This document shows, piece after piece, positions 7,273-14,057 of a DNA stretch of 64,000 bases. The stretch covers positions 1 to 64,000 of the IMG/VR virus record IMGVR_UViG_3300024289_000027; one strand, 5' to 3'. Under the pieces are notes generated by a model. It was given only the letters and a program-made list of their open reading frames with translations, did no database searches and was not told where the DNA came from. Origin of the DNA: a virus. Within the stretch, counting starts at the first letter, position 1; every line of letters begins with the position of its first letter. A program made the translations under genes and the position numbers.

Positions 7273-7890
7273 ATGACTTCTACAACAACTAGAAAAAAAA
7301 CTAGTACTACTACAAAAGCAACAGTAGATAAAATTGAAAAACTTCCAAATAATCCTTTTGTTTTTGAAGTTTTTCAATTGGTAAGTAAGCAAAGAACGAA
7401 TGCAAAAAAAGTTCAAATTCTTAAAGAACATGAACATCCTTCATTGAAGGCTATTTTTATTTGGAATTTTGATGATAATGTAATTTCCATGTTACCTGAA
7501 GGTGAAGTTCCATATGGAACAGTTTCTGATGATCTAGTAAAAACTGGATCAATTTCAGAAAGGATTGGAAAAGAAGTTGAAAAAATGGAAGTAGAAAAAA
7601 GTTCTTCTGTAAGCTATACTGAAAAAATTAGAACAGGACATACAACATTAAGAACTGAATATGAAAAACTAATTAATTTTGTAATGTCTAAGAATGGTGT
7701 TCCTGGAAATGCAGGAGTTCCTAAACTTCGTCGTGAAAGTATGTTTATTCAAATGCTAGAAGGTTTACATCCATTGGATGCAGAGATCATGTGTCTAGTT
7801 AAAGATAAAAAATTACAATCTAAGTATAACATTACAAAAGAAATTGTATCTGAAGCCTATCCTGATATTACATGGGAAGTTAATAGATAA
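7273..7890 (+). CDS. Conserved-looking cyanophage protein of unknown function, 205 aa
   Basis: The first 20 residues are a Thr/Lys-rich low-complexity tail (TSTTTRKKTSTTTK). The rest is a folded, mostly helical soluble protein (NNPFVFEVFQLVSKQRTNAK..., RESMFIQMLEGLHPLDAEIM...). I recall similar proteins in other T4-like cyanophages but cannot assign a function. It stands slightly apart from its neighbours (35 bases upstream), so it may have its own promoter; none is convincing. Confidence 0.65.
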   Translation: MTSTTTRKKTSTTTKATVDKIEKLPNNPFVFEVFQLVSKQRTNAKKVQILKEHEHPSLKAIFIWNFDDNVISMLPEGEVPYGTVSDDLVKTGSISERIGKEVEKMEVEKSSSVSYTEKIRTGHTTLRTEYEKLINFVMSKNGVPGNAGVPKLRRESMFIQMLEGLHPLDAEIMCLVKDKKLQSKYNITKEIVSEAYPDITWEVNR

Positions 7891-7897
7891 AATTTAA

Positions 7898-8152
7898 ATG
7901 AACATTATTCACAGAGATTGCGATCCAACCTACGCAAAAAATAAAGAGTTACCTAGAAATTCATACTTAGTTTCATATCTAGATGATGCTCAACATCCTG
8001 TTTATGATATTGTGCAATCTGGATCTAGAGTAGAAATTTTTGATTATTATTATGATAATTATAGAAATGTAAAAAGCATTGATTGGACTTCTGGTACGGT
8101 AAATCCTAAAACATACGGATATCAAGTAAAAGAAAATAAAAAGAAAAAATAA
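7898..8152 (+). CDS. Hypothetical protein, 84 aa
   Basis: An 84-residue protein with a tyrosine-rich middle (YDIVQSGSRVEIFDYYYDNY) and a lysine tail (KENKKKK). It starts 7 bases after the previous stop and is probably co-transcribed. I do not recognise it. Confidence 0.6.
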   Translation: MNIIHRDCDPTYAKNKELPRNSYLVSYLDDAQHPVYDIVQSGSRVEIFDYYYDNYRNVKSIDWTSGTVNPKTYGYQVKENKKKK

Positions 8153-8168
8153 ATTTGTTACAAAATAA

Positions 8169-8197
8169 TTGACTAGATATATTGTAGGTAGTATACT
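8169..8197 (+). promoter_or_regulatory. Strong sigma-70-type early promoter
   Basis: TTGACT (8169-8174) and TATACT (8192-8197) are exactly 17 bases apart, close to consensus. The predicted transcript start is near 8204, so the RNA would begin with the CGUUCAUCC segment and reach the ATG at 8216 after only about 12 bases. Confidence 0.85.
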
Positions 8198-8205
8198 GCA
8201 ATTAT

Positions 8206-8462
8206 CGTTCATCCTATGGCTAAAGCACTTTTGCTTTTAGCATGGGTTCCATTTCTTTCTTTTTCTACTTCACAACTAACTGCAACTGAATATGCAGTTA
8301 AACTTAGTTGTGATACTGTGTGGGAACTAATGGACATCGTTAAAAACGACGATGTAGTTAATCAAAGAACAGAAGACCGATTGCTATTAGAACTCCGAAA
8401 GGATTTTATTCAAAAGTGCTAAAATTAAATAGGACGGAAGTACGCCGACTCGGAACGGAATG
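8206..8462 (+). ncRNA. Putative split glutamine-riboswitch-like RNA enclosing a small gene
   Basis: The transcript starts with CGUUCAUCCUAU (8206-8217). After the 68-aa gene it continues with AUAGGACGGAAGUACGCC (8429-8446) and then GGAACGG. CGUUC and GACGGAAGUA match my memory of the glnA/Downstream-peptide (glutamine riboswitch) consensus. UCCUAU (8212-8217) can pair with AUAGGA (8429-8434), and CGUUC (8206-8210) with GAACG (8453-8457), giving P1 and P2 helices with the whole small gene in the P2 loop. The P2 pairing covers the AU of its start codon. Whether the long-range pairing forms is inference. Confidence 0.45.
8216..8422 (+). CDS. Small secreted protein, 68 aa
   Basis: An N-terminal hydrophobic segment (residues 3-19, ALLLLAWVPFLSFSTS) looks like a signal peptide. 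The mature part is helical and ends in cysteine, with another cysteine at about residue 32. The start codon lies only about 12 bases from the predicted transcript start, so translation may be nearly leaderless. The gene is bracketed by the two halves of a riboswitch-like sequence. No function known. Confidence 0.6.
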   Translation: MAKALLLLAWVPFLSFSTSQLTATEYAVKLSCDTVWELMDIVKNDDVVNQRTEDRLLLELRKDFIQKC

Positions 8463-8500
8463 CCTATGTTTTTCTATACCTATTGTGGAAAAAGAGTAGG

Positions 8501-8549
8501 TCGTTCATCCTACTAAGGGACGCAAAAGCCGACGGAAGGAACGCCACCT
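8501..8549 (+). ncRNA. Putative glutamine-riboswitch-like (Downstream-peptide type) element
   Basis: CGUUCAUCC (8502-8510) and GACGGAAGGAACG (8531-8543) give P1 (8502-8506 with 8539-8543), extended outwards by AGGU (8498-8501) with ACCU (8546-8549), and a short P2 (8508-8510 with 8518-8520). An alternative hairpin pairs GUAGG (8496-8500) with CCUAC (8509-8513) and excludes P1. Downstream-peptide RNAs are known upstream of short peptide genes in marine cyanobacteria and their phages, which is the context here. Glutamine binding is not shown. Confidence 0.55.
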
Positions 8550-8577
8550 AACCTTAAAAAGTAAAGGAGCAACCCTA

Positions 8578-8715
8578 ATGTCTAAAGTAGTTTATCGTGG
8601 TGTCGAGTATGATACCCAAAAACGTCTTGAGTATCAACAACAAATGATGCAACAACCTCAACAATACAACGAGACCTATCGTGGGGTTAAGTTTGTAAAG
8701 GAGGGACATAAATGA
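8578..8715 (+). CDS. Riboswitch-associated small protein with YRG motif, 45 aa
   Basis: This 45-residue peptide (MSKVVYRGVEYDTQKRL..., later ETYRGVKFV) has two YRGV motifs flanking a glutamine-rich middle. The motif recalls small cyanobacterial DUF4278-type proteins, some of which I associate with nitrogen control, but this is memory and not a search. AAGGAG (8564-8569) lies 8 bases before the ATG. The riboswitch-like element ends 28 bases upstream. It is coupled to the next gene by an ATGA overlap. Confidence 0.7.
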   Translation: MSKVVYRGVEYDTQKRLEYQQQMMQQPQQYNETYRGVKFVKEGHK

Positions 8716-8813
8716 TTAAAACTATTAATGTACTTCAATTGATTAAAGAACAAAAACAAAAAGAAGAACGTCGTCATCAAGCATCTCTTGCTACTTTGTT
8801 AGCAGCAAAATAA
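8712..8813 (+). CDS. Small hypothetical protein, 33 aa
   Basis: A 33-residue charged helix (MIKTINVLQLIKEQKQKEER...) overlapping the previous gene by four bases and followed at once by a terminator. The position makes it the last gene of the early mini-operon. No function recognised. Confidence 0.5.
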   Translation: MIKTINVLQLIKEQKQKEERRHQASLATLLAAK

Positions 8814-8816
8814 TAT

Positions 8817-8846
8817 GAAGGGGGACTTGACTTCCCCCCTTTTTTT
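8817..8846 (+). terminator. Rho-independent terminator
   Basis: A G-rich arm (8818-8824) pairs with a C-rich arm (8834-8841) and a run of T follows. It closes the unit that starts at the 8169 promoter. Confidence 0.9.
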
Positions 8847-8872
8847 ATGTAAAATTAAAAAAACATTTATTT

Positions 8873-9025
8873 ATGGATAAAGAACGTATAAAACTCATTA
8901 TAAAAAATATGGAGTTGTTACTTAACCAATTAAAACTTGAAATGATTGAAGATAAAACAACTGTAAAAGATAATTATGTTGTAGATTCTTCTATTATGGA
9001 CTATGATGAAATCTTCGATGAGTAA
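8873..9025 (+). CDS. Small acidic protein, 50 aa
   Basis: A 50-residue protein (MDKERIKLIIKNMELLLNQL...) with an N-terminal amphipathic helix and an acidic end (DYDEIFDE). It lies 26 bases after the terminator. No family recognised. Confidence 0.5.
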   Translation: MDKERIKLIIKNMELLLNQLKLEMIEDKTTVKDNYVVDSSIMDYDEIFDE

Positions 9026-9031
9026 TTAAAA

Positions 9032-9193
9032 ATGAGAGAAAAGGCAATATTGAAGATGATCAAAAAAGCATTGAAGCAAGATCATCTTTATAGTGATGAA
9101 GAACTTTCGTACATGAAAAAGGAAATGATTAATATTGAAAGTCTTCTGAAAGAAAATAAGAAAAAAACTAGTAAAGGATTTGGAACAAAATGA
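9032..9193 (+). CDS. Small basic protein, 53 aa
   Basis: A 53-residue lysine-rich helical protein (MREKAILKMIKKALKQDHLY...) ending KKKTSKGFGTK. Its stop overlaps the thyX start by four bases, so it is probably translated together with thyX. Function unknown. Confidence 0.5.
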   Translation: MREKAILKMIKKALKQDHLYSDEELSYMKKEMINIESLLKENKKKTSKGFGTK

Positions 9194-9942
9194 AACCAAT
9201 TAAAGCAAAAGATCTTCTTGAACTTGATAAAAATTTGGAAGTAGTAATGCTACAATGCTATCCAATTCCAGAACAAGTCATTTATCAGGCAGCAAAGTGT
9301 GATTACTCTGAGACACCTATTCATACTCAAGACATTCCAAATTCATCTGGGTGTGGCAAATGGATTGTAGAACGTCTCCTATCGAATGATAAGGGTCACT
9401 GGGGACCTCTGGAGCACCCTGGCATTACCGTTTCGGTCTCTGGGTATGTCCATAACGTTGCGATGCAAGCAAGGACTCACAGAGTGGGAGTAAGTTTTGA
9501 TGTTCAATCACAACGTTATACTGGAAAAAGAGTTGTAAAAGTTGCAAGTGGGGAACTTAATACTGAAGATGTTTTTTACGTTCGTCCTCCTGGGTTTTAT
9601 GTAAATCGTTATGGTAAAAAATATGATTGGACAGAAGAAGATTATCATGATGAACTTAATTGGATTTTAGAGGGTTGTAAAAGGTATGCTGTAAAGTATG
9701 AAAAGGGTATGTGCGAAGAGCACATTCGTGATTATCTTGCACAAGCAATCCGACAAAATTTTGTAGTATCATTTAATCTCAGATCTGCTCTTCACCTAAT
9801 GGATCTTAGAGCAAAACTAGATGCTCAACTTGAGATTCAAGCACTTACTGAACAAATTGCACCTATTCTTAAAAGATGGGCACCTAATGTATGGGATTAT
9901 TATGAAGAAAAGAGACTTCATAAAGCAAGACTTTCTCCATAA
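9190..9942 (+). CDS. thyX: FAD-dependent thymidylate synthase
   Basis: ThyX makes dTMP from dUMP using methylene-tetrahydrofolate and FAD/NADPH. The signature is present as R95-T-H-R98 ... S102 ... S107-Q-R109-Y110, matching the ThyX motif RHRxxSxxxxSxRY apart from an inserted-looking RTHR start. At 250 aa it has normal length. It supplies thymidine for phage DNA and could use NADPH from the Gnd route. The stop codon TAA is part of a CATAAATA late-promoter-like motif for the next gene. Confidence 0.95.
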   Translation: MKPIKAKDLLELDKNLEVVMLQCYPIPEQVIYQAAKCDYSETPIHTQDIPNSSGCGKWIVERLLSNDKGHWGPLEHPGITVSVSGYVHNVAMQARTHRVGVSFDVQSQRYTGKRVVKVASGELNTEDVFYVRPPGFYVNRYGKKYDWTEEDYHDELNWILEGCKRYAVKYEKGMCEEHIRDYLAQAIRQNFVVSFNLRSALHLMDLRAKLDAQLEIQALTEQIAPILKRWAPNVWDYYEEKRLHKARLSP

Positions 9943-9945
9943 ATA
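9938..9945 (+). promoter_or_regulatory. Late-promoter-like motif CATAAATA
   Basis: It overlaps the thyX stop codon (9940-9942) and lies 22 bases before the gene at 9968. The NATAAATA form is the pattern seen in T4-like cyanophages. Confidence 0.45.
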
Positions 9946-9967
9946 AAGTTTATTTGAATTAAATCAT

Positions 9968-10126
9968 ATGAAATCTTATTGTATTAAAGATACTCTTACT
10001 GGTCATGTTTTTAAAATTCTTATGACCAAAGAAGAATTTCAAGGATTTCTTAAAGAAAATCCAGATATGGATGAGTGCATAAATTGTGTTGAATGTGATG
10101 ATGCACCATCCATTTGCATTGAATAA
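9968..10126 (+). CDS. Small cysteine-containing protein, 52 aa
   Basis: A 52-residue protein (MKSYCIKDTLTGHVFKILMT...) with a cysteine-rich end (CINCVECDDAPSIC), perhaps metal-binding. The layout of a short beta hairpin, then EEFxxFLKENP, resembles that of the next gene, so both may belong to the same small-protein family. Function unknown. Confidence 0.55.
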   Translation: MKSYCIKDTLTGHVFKILMTKEEFQGFLKENPDMDECINCVECDDAPSICIE

Positions 10127-10129
10127 ATA
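10122..10129 (+). promoter_or_regulatory. Late-promoter-like motif AATAAATA
   Basis: It contains the stop codon of the preceding gene and lies 27 bases before the next start. The first base departs from TATAAATA. Confidence 0.35.
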
Positions 10130-10155
10130 TCCTTACGTACTATGGAGGAATGAAT

Positions 10156-10401
10156 TTGGCAATTTATCCAATAATTCATAAAGAAACAGGTGAAAAAAAA
10201 GTCATTGAGATGAGTGTCAATGATATTATGCAATGGTATTCAGAGAATCCTGAATGGAAGAGGGATTGGTCTGAAGGATGTGCAACTCCAGGTGAAGTTG
10301 GAGAATGGAAAGATAAATTAGTTAAATCCAAACCTGGATGGAATGATGTTCTAAGTAAAGTTTCTCAGGTTCCTGGATCAAAAGTAAAACCAATTGGATA
10401 A
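10156..10401 (+). CDS. Hypothetical protein, 81 aa, TTG start
   Basis: I place the start at TTG 10156, because GGAGG (10144-10148) is 7 bases upstream of it. An in-frame ATG at 10150 lies directly against the ribosome binding site, too close to be used well. The resulting N-terminus, (M)AIYPIIHKETGEKK, reads like similar cyanophage proteins. It contains IMQWYSENPEWKRDWS, comparable to the NP motif of the preceding gene. It resembles a zinc-ribbon-type regulatory fold but has only one cysteine. Function unknown. Confidence 0.65.
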   Translation: MAIYPIIHKETGEKKVIEMSVNDIMQWYSENPEWKRDWSEGCATPGEVGEWKDKLVKSKPGWNDVLSKVSQVPGSKVKPIG

Positions 10402-10408
10402 AAATTTT

Positions 10409-11170
10409 ATGGCAAGAAGAAAAAGAACTAGTGGTGATTATACTGGAATCGGATCTGGTATGACTGCAAAGCAAATGAAAAGAAAAAAACCAATTAATTT
10501 GGATTTGCTTTTAGATATTGAACCATTGACTGATAATCAAAAAAGATTATTTTCTTCTTACGATGAGGGTAAACATATAGTTGCACATGGTGTTCCTGGT
10601 AGTGGAAAAACATTTGTTCTTCTTTACAAAGCACTAAGAGAAGTTTTAAATGAAGTTTCATCTTATGATAAAATTTATATCATAAGATCTCTGGTTCAAA
10701 CTCGTGAAATCGGATTTCTTCCAGGATCGCATGAAGATAAATCCGAATTGTTTGAAATACCATATAAGAATATGGTAAAATACATGTTCCAACTTCCATC
10801 TGAAGCAGATTTTGAAATGCTTTATGGAAATTTGAAAGCACAAGAGACTATCAGTTTTTGGAGCACATCATTCTTACGTGGAACTACTTTTGATAATTGC
10901 ATTCTTATTATTGATGAGATGCAAAACTGTAATTTCCATGAATTGTCTTCACTAATTACTAGAGTTGGTGAAAACTGTAAGATTATGTTTAGTGGTGATG
11001 CTGAGCAAAGTGATTTAATTAAAACAAACGAAAAGAACGGAATCCACGATTTTATTCGAGTTTTGCAAATTATGCCATCAGTGGATATTGTTGAATTCGG
11101 AGTAGAAGATATTGTACGTTCCGGTCTAGTGAAAGAATTTATTTTAGCAAAAAGAGAACTTGGATTGTGA
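10409..11170 (+). CDS. phoH: PhoH-like P-loop ATPase
   Basis: A 253-residue PhoH-family protein with Walker A GVPGSGKT (61-68) and Walker B ILIIDE (165-170), followed by MQN. PhoH proteins are predicted RNA helicase-like ATPases. They are frequent in marine phages and in hosts are linked to phosphate stress, but their phage role is unproven. I chose ATG 10409, since the upstream TTG at 10394 lies in the previous gene and adds five unconserved-looking residues. The end overlaps the next gene by four bases. Confidence 0.9.
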   Translation: MARRKRTSGDYTGIGSGMTAKQMKRKKPINLDLLLDIEPLTDNQKRLFSSYDEGKHIVAHGVPGSGKTFVLLYKALREVLNEVSSYDKIYIIRSLVQTREIGFLPGSHEDKSELFEIPYKNMVKYMFQLPSEADFEMLYGNLKAQETISFWSTSFLRGTTFDNCILIIDEMQNCNFHELSSLITRVGENCKIMFSGDAEQSDLIKTNEKNGIHDFIRVLQIMPSVDIVEFGVEDIVRSGLVKEFILAKRELGL

Positions 11171-11838
11171 AATTTGAACATGTTAAATTAGATCTCCTTC
11201 CATTAGAGAGGGAGATGATTGATGGAGTTAGATATTATAAAGTTCCAGACGAAGATGATCTTCTTCGTTTAGTTTCTATTACATCTGTTACTAGTTTCTA
11301 TAATCGTTTGATTTTTGAAAATTGGAGAAGACGAGTAGGAAATGCTGAAGCTGATCGCATTACAAAAGCAGCAACTACTCGTGGAACTGATATGCACACC
11401 TTAGTTGAACATTATATTTCAAATGAGGATTTGCCTAAAGACACCACAGAAATTGCAACTAATTTGTTCAATATCATAAAACCTGCTCTGGATAGAATTG
11501 GAAAGATCTATGGAATTGAAATAGGTCTTTATAGTAAATATCTTGGTATTGCAGGAACTGCTGATACAATAGCAGAATTCGACGGTGAAATTTCTATTAT
11601 AGATTACAAGTCTTCTAAAAAACCAAAACCTCGTGAGTGGATTGAAAACTATTTTGTACAAGCAACTGCATATGCATGTATGCTTTATGAACTCACAGGC
11701 ATTCAAGCAAAAAAATTAGTTATAATTATGGCTTGTGAAAATGGAGAACTTGTAGTTTATGAGGAGAGAGACCTTGCAAAATACATCAAACTTCTGGTAA
11801 GATACATCAAACATTTCGTAAAAGAAAATACAAAATGA
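11167..11838 (+). CDS. PD-(D/E)XK nuclease, RecB/exonuclease-like
   Basis: A 223-residue protein with the nuclease core GIAGTADTIAEFDGEISIID followed by YKSS (residues about 127-150), where the aspartates and lysine fit the D...(D/E)xK metal site. RGTDMHTLVEHYI (about 72-84) and the later QATAYACMLYE fit the RecB/Cas4-type motifs. I infer a DNA exonuclease for recombination or repair. The start is GTG, overlapping the phoH stop, and the 3' end overlaps the next gene. Confidence 0.8.
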   Translation: MKFEHVKLDLLPLEREMIDGVRYYKVPDEDDLLRLVSITSVTSFYNRLIFENWRRRVGNAEADRITKAATTRGTDMHTLVEHYISNEDLPKDTTEIATNLFNIIKPALDRIGKIYGIEIGLYSKYLGIAGTADTIAEFDGEISIIDYKSSKKPKPREWIENYFVQATAYACMLYELTGIQAKKLVIIMACENGELVVYEERDLAKYIKLLVRYIKHFVKENTK

Positions 11839-12095
11839 TCAATACAACTACTGTAGATGAAATTATAAAAACAAAATTTTTATCTCCTGAAAAGTTTGCA
11901 CTGGACATTGAAAAATATGTCCATGAAAATAATTGCGATTACATTGAAGGAATTATAAATTATTGCGAGCAAAACAATATTGAGATAGAAACAATTCCTA
12001 AATTAATTTCTAAACCATTAAAAGAAAAACTTAGACACAATGCAACTCAATTAAATTTCTTGAAAAAAACTACAAAAACTAAAATGGTAATTTGA
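11835..12095 (+). CDS. 33: Late-transcription accessory protein, gp33-like
   Basis: The pattern FALDIEKYVHENNCDYIEGI followed by CEQNNIEIETIPKLISKPLK matches gp33 of T4-like cyanophages as I know it. In T4, gp33 links host RNA polymerase and the sliding clamp to activate late promoters together with gp55. At 86 aa its length fits. Here it sits directly before gp59, and the NATAAATA motifs in the window are its expected targets. Confidence 0.75.
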   Translation: MINTTTVDEIIKTKFLSPEKFALDIEKYVHENNCDYIEGIINYCEQNNIEIETIPKLISKPLKEKLRHNATQLNFLKKTTKTKMVI

Positions 12096-12096
12096 T

Positions 12097-12690
12097 GTGA
12101 CACCTTTTGAAGTTTATAAATTATTTTTAGCATTAAAAAATCATTTTACTAAAGATACATATGATTACTTTAAGTATTGTGGTAAGTCTAGAGCTTCTGT
12201 AGAATCTTTCAATAAAAGGACAGACAAGTATTTTTTTGAAAGGTTATCTAGAAAAAAATCAGAACAAGACATAAGAGATTTTTTTGTATCCAATTTTGTT
12301 AATTGTGACAATCCGCAGCAAGTATACATTTCTGAAATAATAAGAAACGGAGAAGAAGTATATTTGCAATGGAAAAAAAGAATGCAAAGTATGTCTTACG
12401 CATTTCAAACTGAATCTTCAGTTTTTATTCACAAAGAAAATTTTAATGAATTTTTTCTTTGTAAAAATGGAGTCCATTCAGATTTAATTAAAAAACACTT
12501 GCAAGGTGCATTATCTATTGAAACTTTAGTAATACTTGATTATATTTTAAATTACGTAGATAACTACGATAAGATTTTAGACGATCCAGTTTGGGATGTT
12601 TTGGGAATGAAAATTAAAAAGTATAAACCATTTCTAAATATAGATATTAAGAAGTATTCAAAGATTTTGAAGGAGACCATTTGTGAGTGA
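12097..12690 (+). CDS. 59: Replicative helicase loader, gp59-like
   Basis: Gp59 loads the gp41 helicase onto gp32-coated DNA at forks. The N-terminus TPFEVYKLFLALKNHFTKDTYDYFKY is typical of the family, and a 197-residue, all-helical protein fits T4 gp59 (217 aa). The start is GTG, one base after the gp33 stop. It lies close to gp32, its binding partner. Confidence 0.88.
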   Translation: MTPFEVYKLFLALKNHFTKDTYDYFKYCGKSRASVESFNKRTDKYFFERLSRKKSEQDIRDFFVSNFVNCDNPQQVYISEIIRNGEEVYLQWKKRMQSMSYAFQTESSVFIHKENFNEFFLCKNGVHSDLIKKHLQGALSIETLVILDYILNYVDNYDKILDDPVWDVLGMKIKKYKPFLNIDIKKYSKILKETICE

Positions 12691-13015
12691 TTTTTTTAGT
12701 TCAGAAATAGTGAGAGAAACACTTAATGAACTTGCTGAAATGCAAAAGGAATTGGTTCGGCAAGTTTTATATCTTCCTTATATGGCAAAGGAACAGAAGA
12801 GAGGACATCTTCAATTGATGAAAGATTTTCTTGAGAAGCAAAAATTGCTTTTCTTTAGAATGTCTCTTTCTGATGATCCCGAGGCTAAAGAGACCCGAGA
12901 TAAAATCTTGCAATCTGCACGAATGTTTGGTTTACTAGAGGGACAGGGGATGGACGAATTTTTCGAGCTTCTTCAGGGGACCATCAATAAACTTGAAGAA
13001 GGATTGGAACTGTGA
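12683..13015 (+). CDS. DUF1825-type protein
   Basis: This 110-residue helical protein (FFSSEIVRETLNELAEMQKE..., LSDDPEAKETRDKIL, GLLEGQGMDEFF) resembles the DUF1825 family, which I know mainly from cyanobacteria. Function is unknown. It starts with GTG behind AAGGAG (12670-12675), overlaps gp59 by eight bases and precedes gp32, so a replication-linked role is possible from position alone. Confidence 0.7.
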   Translation: MSDFFSSEIVRETLNELAEMQKELVRQVLYLPYMAKEQKRGHLQLMKDFLEKQKLLFFRMSLSDDPEAKETRDKILQSARMFGLLEGQGMDEFFELLQGTINKLEEGLEL

Positions 13016-13021
13016 TATGAT
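12993..13021 (+). promoter_or_regulatory. Sigma-70-type promoter for gp32
   Basis: TTGAAG (12993-12998) and TATGAT (13016-13021) are 17 bases apart, just upstream of the gp32 leader. The predicted transcript start is near 13028. Confidence 0.6.
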
Positions 13022-13024
13022 GAT

Positions 13025-13043
13025 TGCGGCTAGACAATCCGCA
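13025..13043 (+). promoter_or_regulatory. Small inverted repeat in the gp32 leader
   Basis: TGCGG (13025-13029) and CCGCA (13039-13043) can pair around a nine-base loop, about 50 bases before the gp32 ATG. T4 gp32 represses its own translation through leader RNA structure, but this hairpin lies at the likely transcript start, so its role is uncertain. Confidence 0.3.
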
Positions 13044-13091
13044 TCCAAGCTAAGTCAAAAAGGCCAAATACACTTAATACGAGGTAAAACA

Positions 13092-14021
13092 ATGAGCTTT
13101 GCTAATCTTAAAAAGCAATCTAAAATGGGTTCTCTTACTGAGAAACTCATTAAACAAGTTGAAAAGCTTAATGATGGTGGTGGGGGATCTGATGATGAAA
13201 GGTTTTGGAAACCTTCCATGGATAAGAGTGGCACAGGGTATGCAGTAATTCGTTTTATGCCTGCTGGGGGTGATTGGGATGATGAGTATGTGCAAGTATT
13301 CAATCATGCTTTCCAGGGTCCTAGTGGACAATGGTTAATTGATAATTGTCCAACTACACTTAGTCGTAAATGTCCAGTCTGTGATCATAATAGGGAAGAC
13401 TGGAATACTGGTAGCAAAGAAAAACAGAACATTGTAAGGGATCGTAAGAGGAAACTTTCTTATTACTCTAACGTTTATATCATTAAAGATCCTGCTAATC
13501 CTGAAAATGAAGGTAAGGTTAAAATCTTTAAGTACGGTAAAAAAATCTTTGAAAAGATTGATGCCGCACTTCGTCCTAAGTTTCAAGATGAAGAAGCAAT
13601 CAACCCATTTGATTTCTGGTCAGGTGCAGATTTTAAACTGAAGATCTGTAAGGTTGATGGTTATTGGAACTATGATAAATCTGAATTTTCTACACCCTCG
13701 GAGTTTCTTGATGGAGATGATGATGAACTTAAGAAAGTTTATGATACACTCTACAACTTGAATGATTTTGTTGATCCCGAGAAATTTAAATCTTATGATG
13801 ACTTGAAGAATCGTCTAGACCTGGTTCTTGGACTTAAGAGTTCTAATAATCGTAAGCAAATTGATCCTGAGGTTGAAGATGAAGTTGAAGATGAGTATGA
13901 AAAACTCATGGAGAAAAAATCTTCACCAACAAAATCTTCTAAACCAACTGTCATTGAAGATGATGAAGATGAGGATGAAGATAATGCACTAGATTATTTC
14001 TCGAAACTTGCTGAGATGTGA
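13092..14021 (+). CDS. 32: Single-stranded DNA-binding protein gp32
   Basis: Gp32 coats single-stranded DNA during replication and recombination. The zinc site is H72 ... C86 ... C94-P-V-C97, matching T4's His-Cys3 pattern. The N-terminus FANLKKQSKMGSL is the basic self-association arm, and the C-terminus (EDDEDEDEDNALDYF) is the acidic partner-binding tail. I chose ATG 13092 (309 aa), with GAGG 7 bases upstream; the open frame upstream to 12993 overlaps the previous gene and has no gp32 features. It ends at a terminator facing the leftward genes. Confidence 0.96.
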   Translation: MSFANLKKQSKMGSLTEKLIKQVEKLNDGGGGSDDERFWKPSMDKSGTGYAVIRFMPAGGDWDDEYVQVFNHAFQGPSGQWLIDNCPTTLSRKCPVCDHNREDWNTGSKEKQNIVRDRKRKLSYYSNVYIIKDPANPENEGKVKIFKYGKKIFEKIDAALRPKFQDEEAINPFDFWSGADFKLKICKVDGYWNYDKSEFSTPSEFLDGDDDELKKVYDTLYNLNDFVDPEKFKSYDDLKNRLDLVLGLKSSNNRKQIDPEVEDEVEDEYEKLMEKKSSPTKSSKPTVIEDDEDEDEDNALDYFSKLAEM

Positions 14022-14028
14022 TTAAATT

Positions 14029-14057
14029 AAAAGACCCCCAGTTGGGGGTCTTTTTTT
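14029..14057 (+). terminator. Bidirectional terminator
   Basis: AAGACCCCCA and TGGGGGTCTT pair, with A-run and T-run on the outer sides, so it can stop both gp32 transcription and the opposing leftward baseplate unit, whose last gene ends at 14056. Confidence 0.92.

Noticed and set aside
12993-13091. An N-terminally extended gp32 starting at 12993
   Set aside because: The extension overlaps the previous gene and covers the likely promoter; ATG 13092 has a good ribosome binding site and gives a normal gp32 start.
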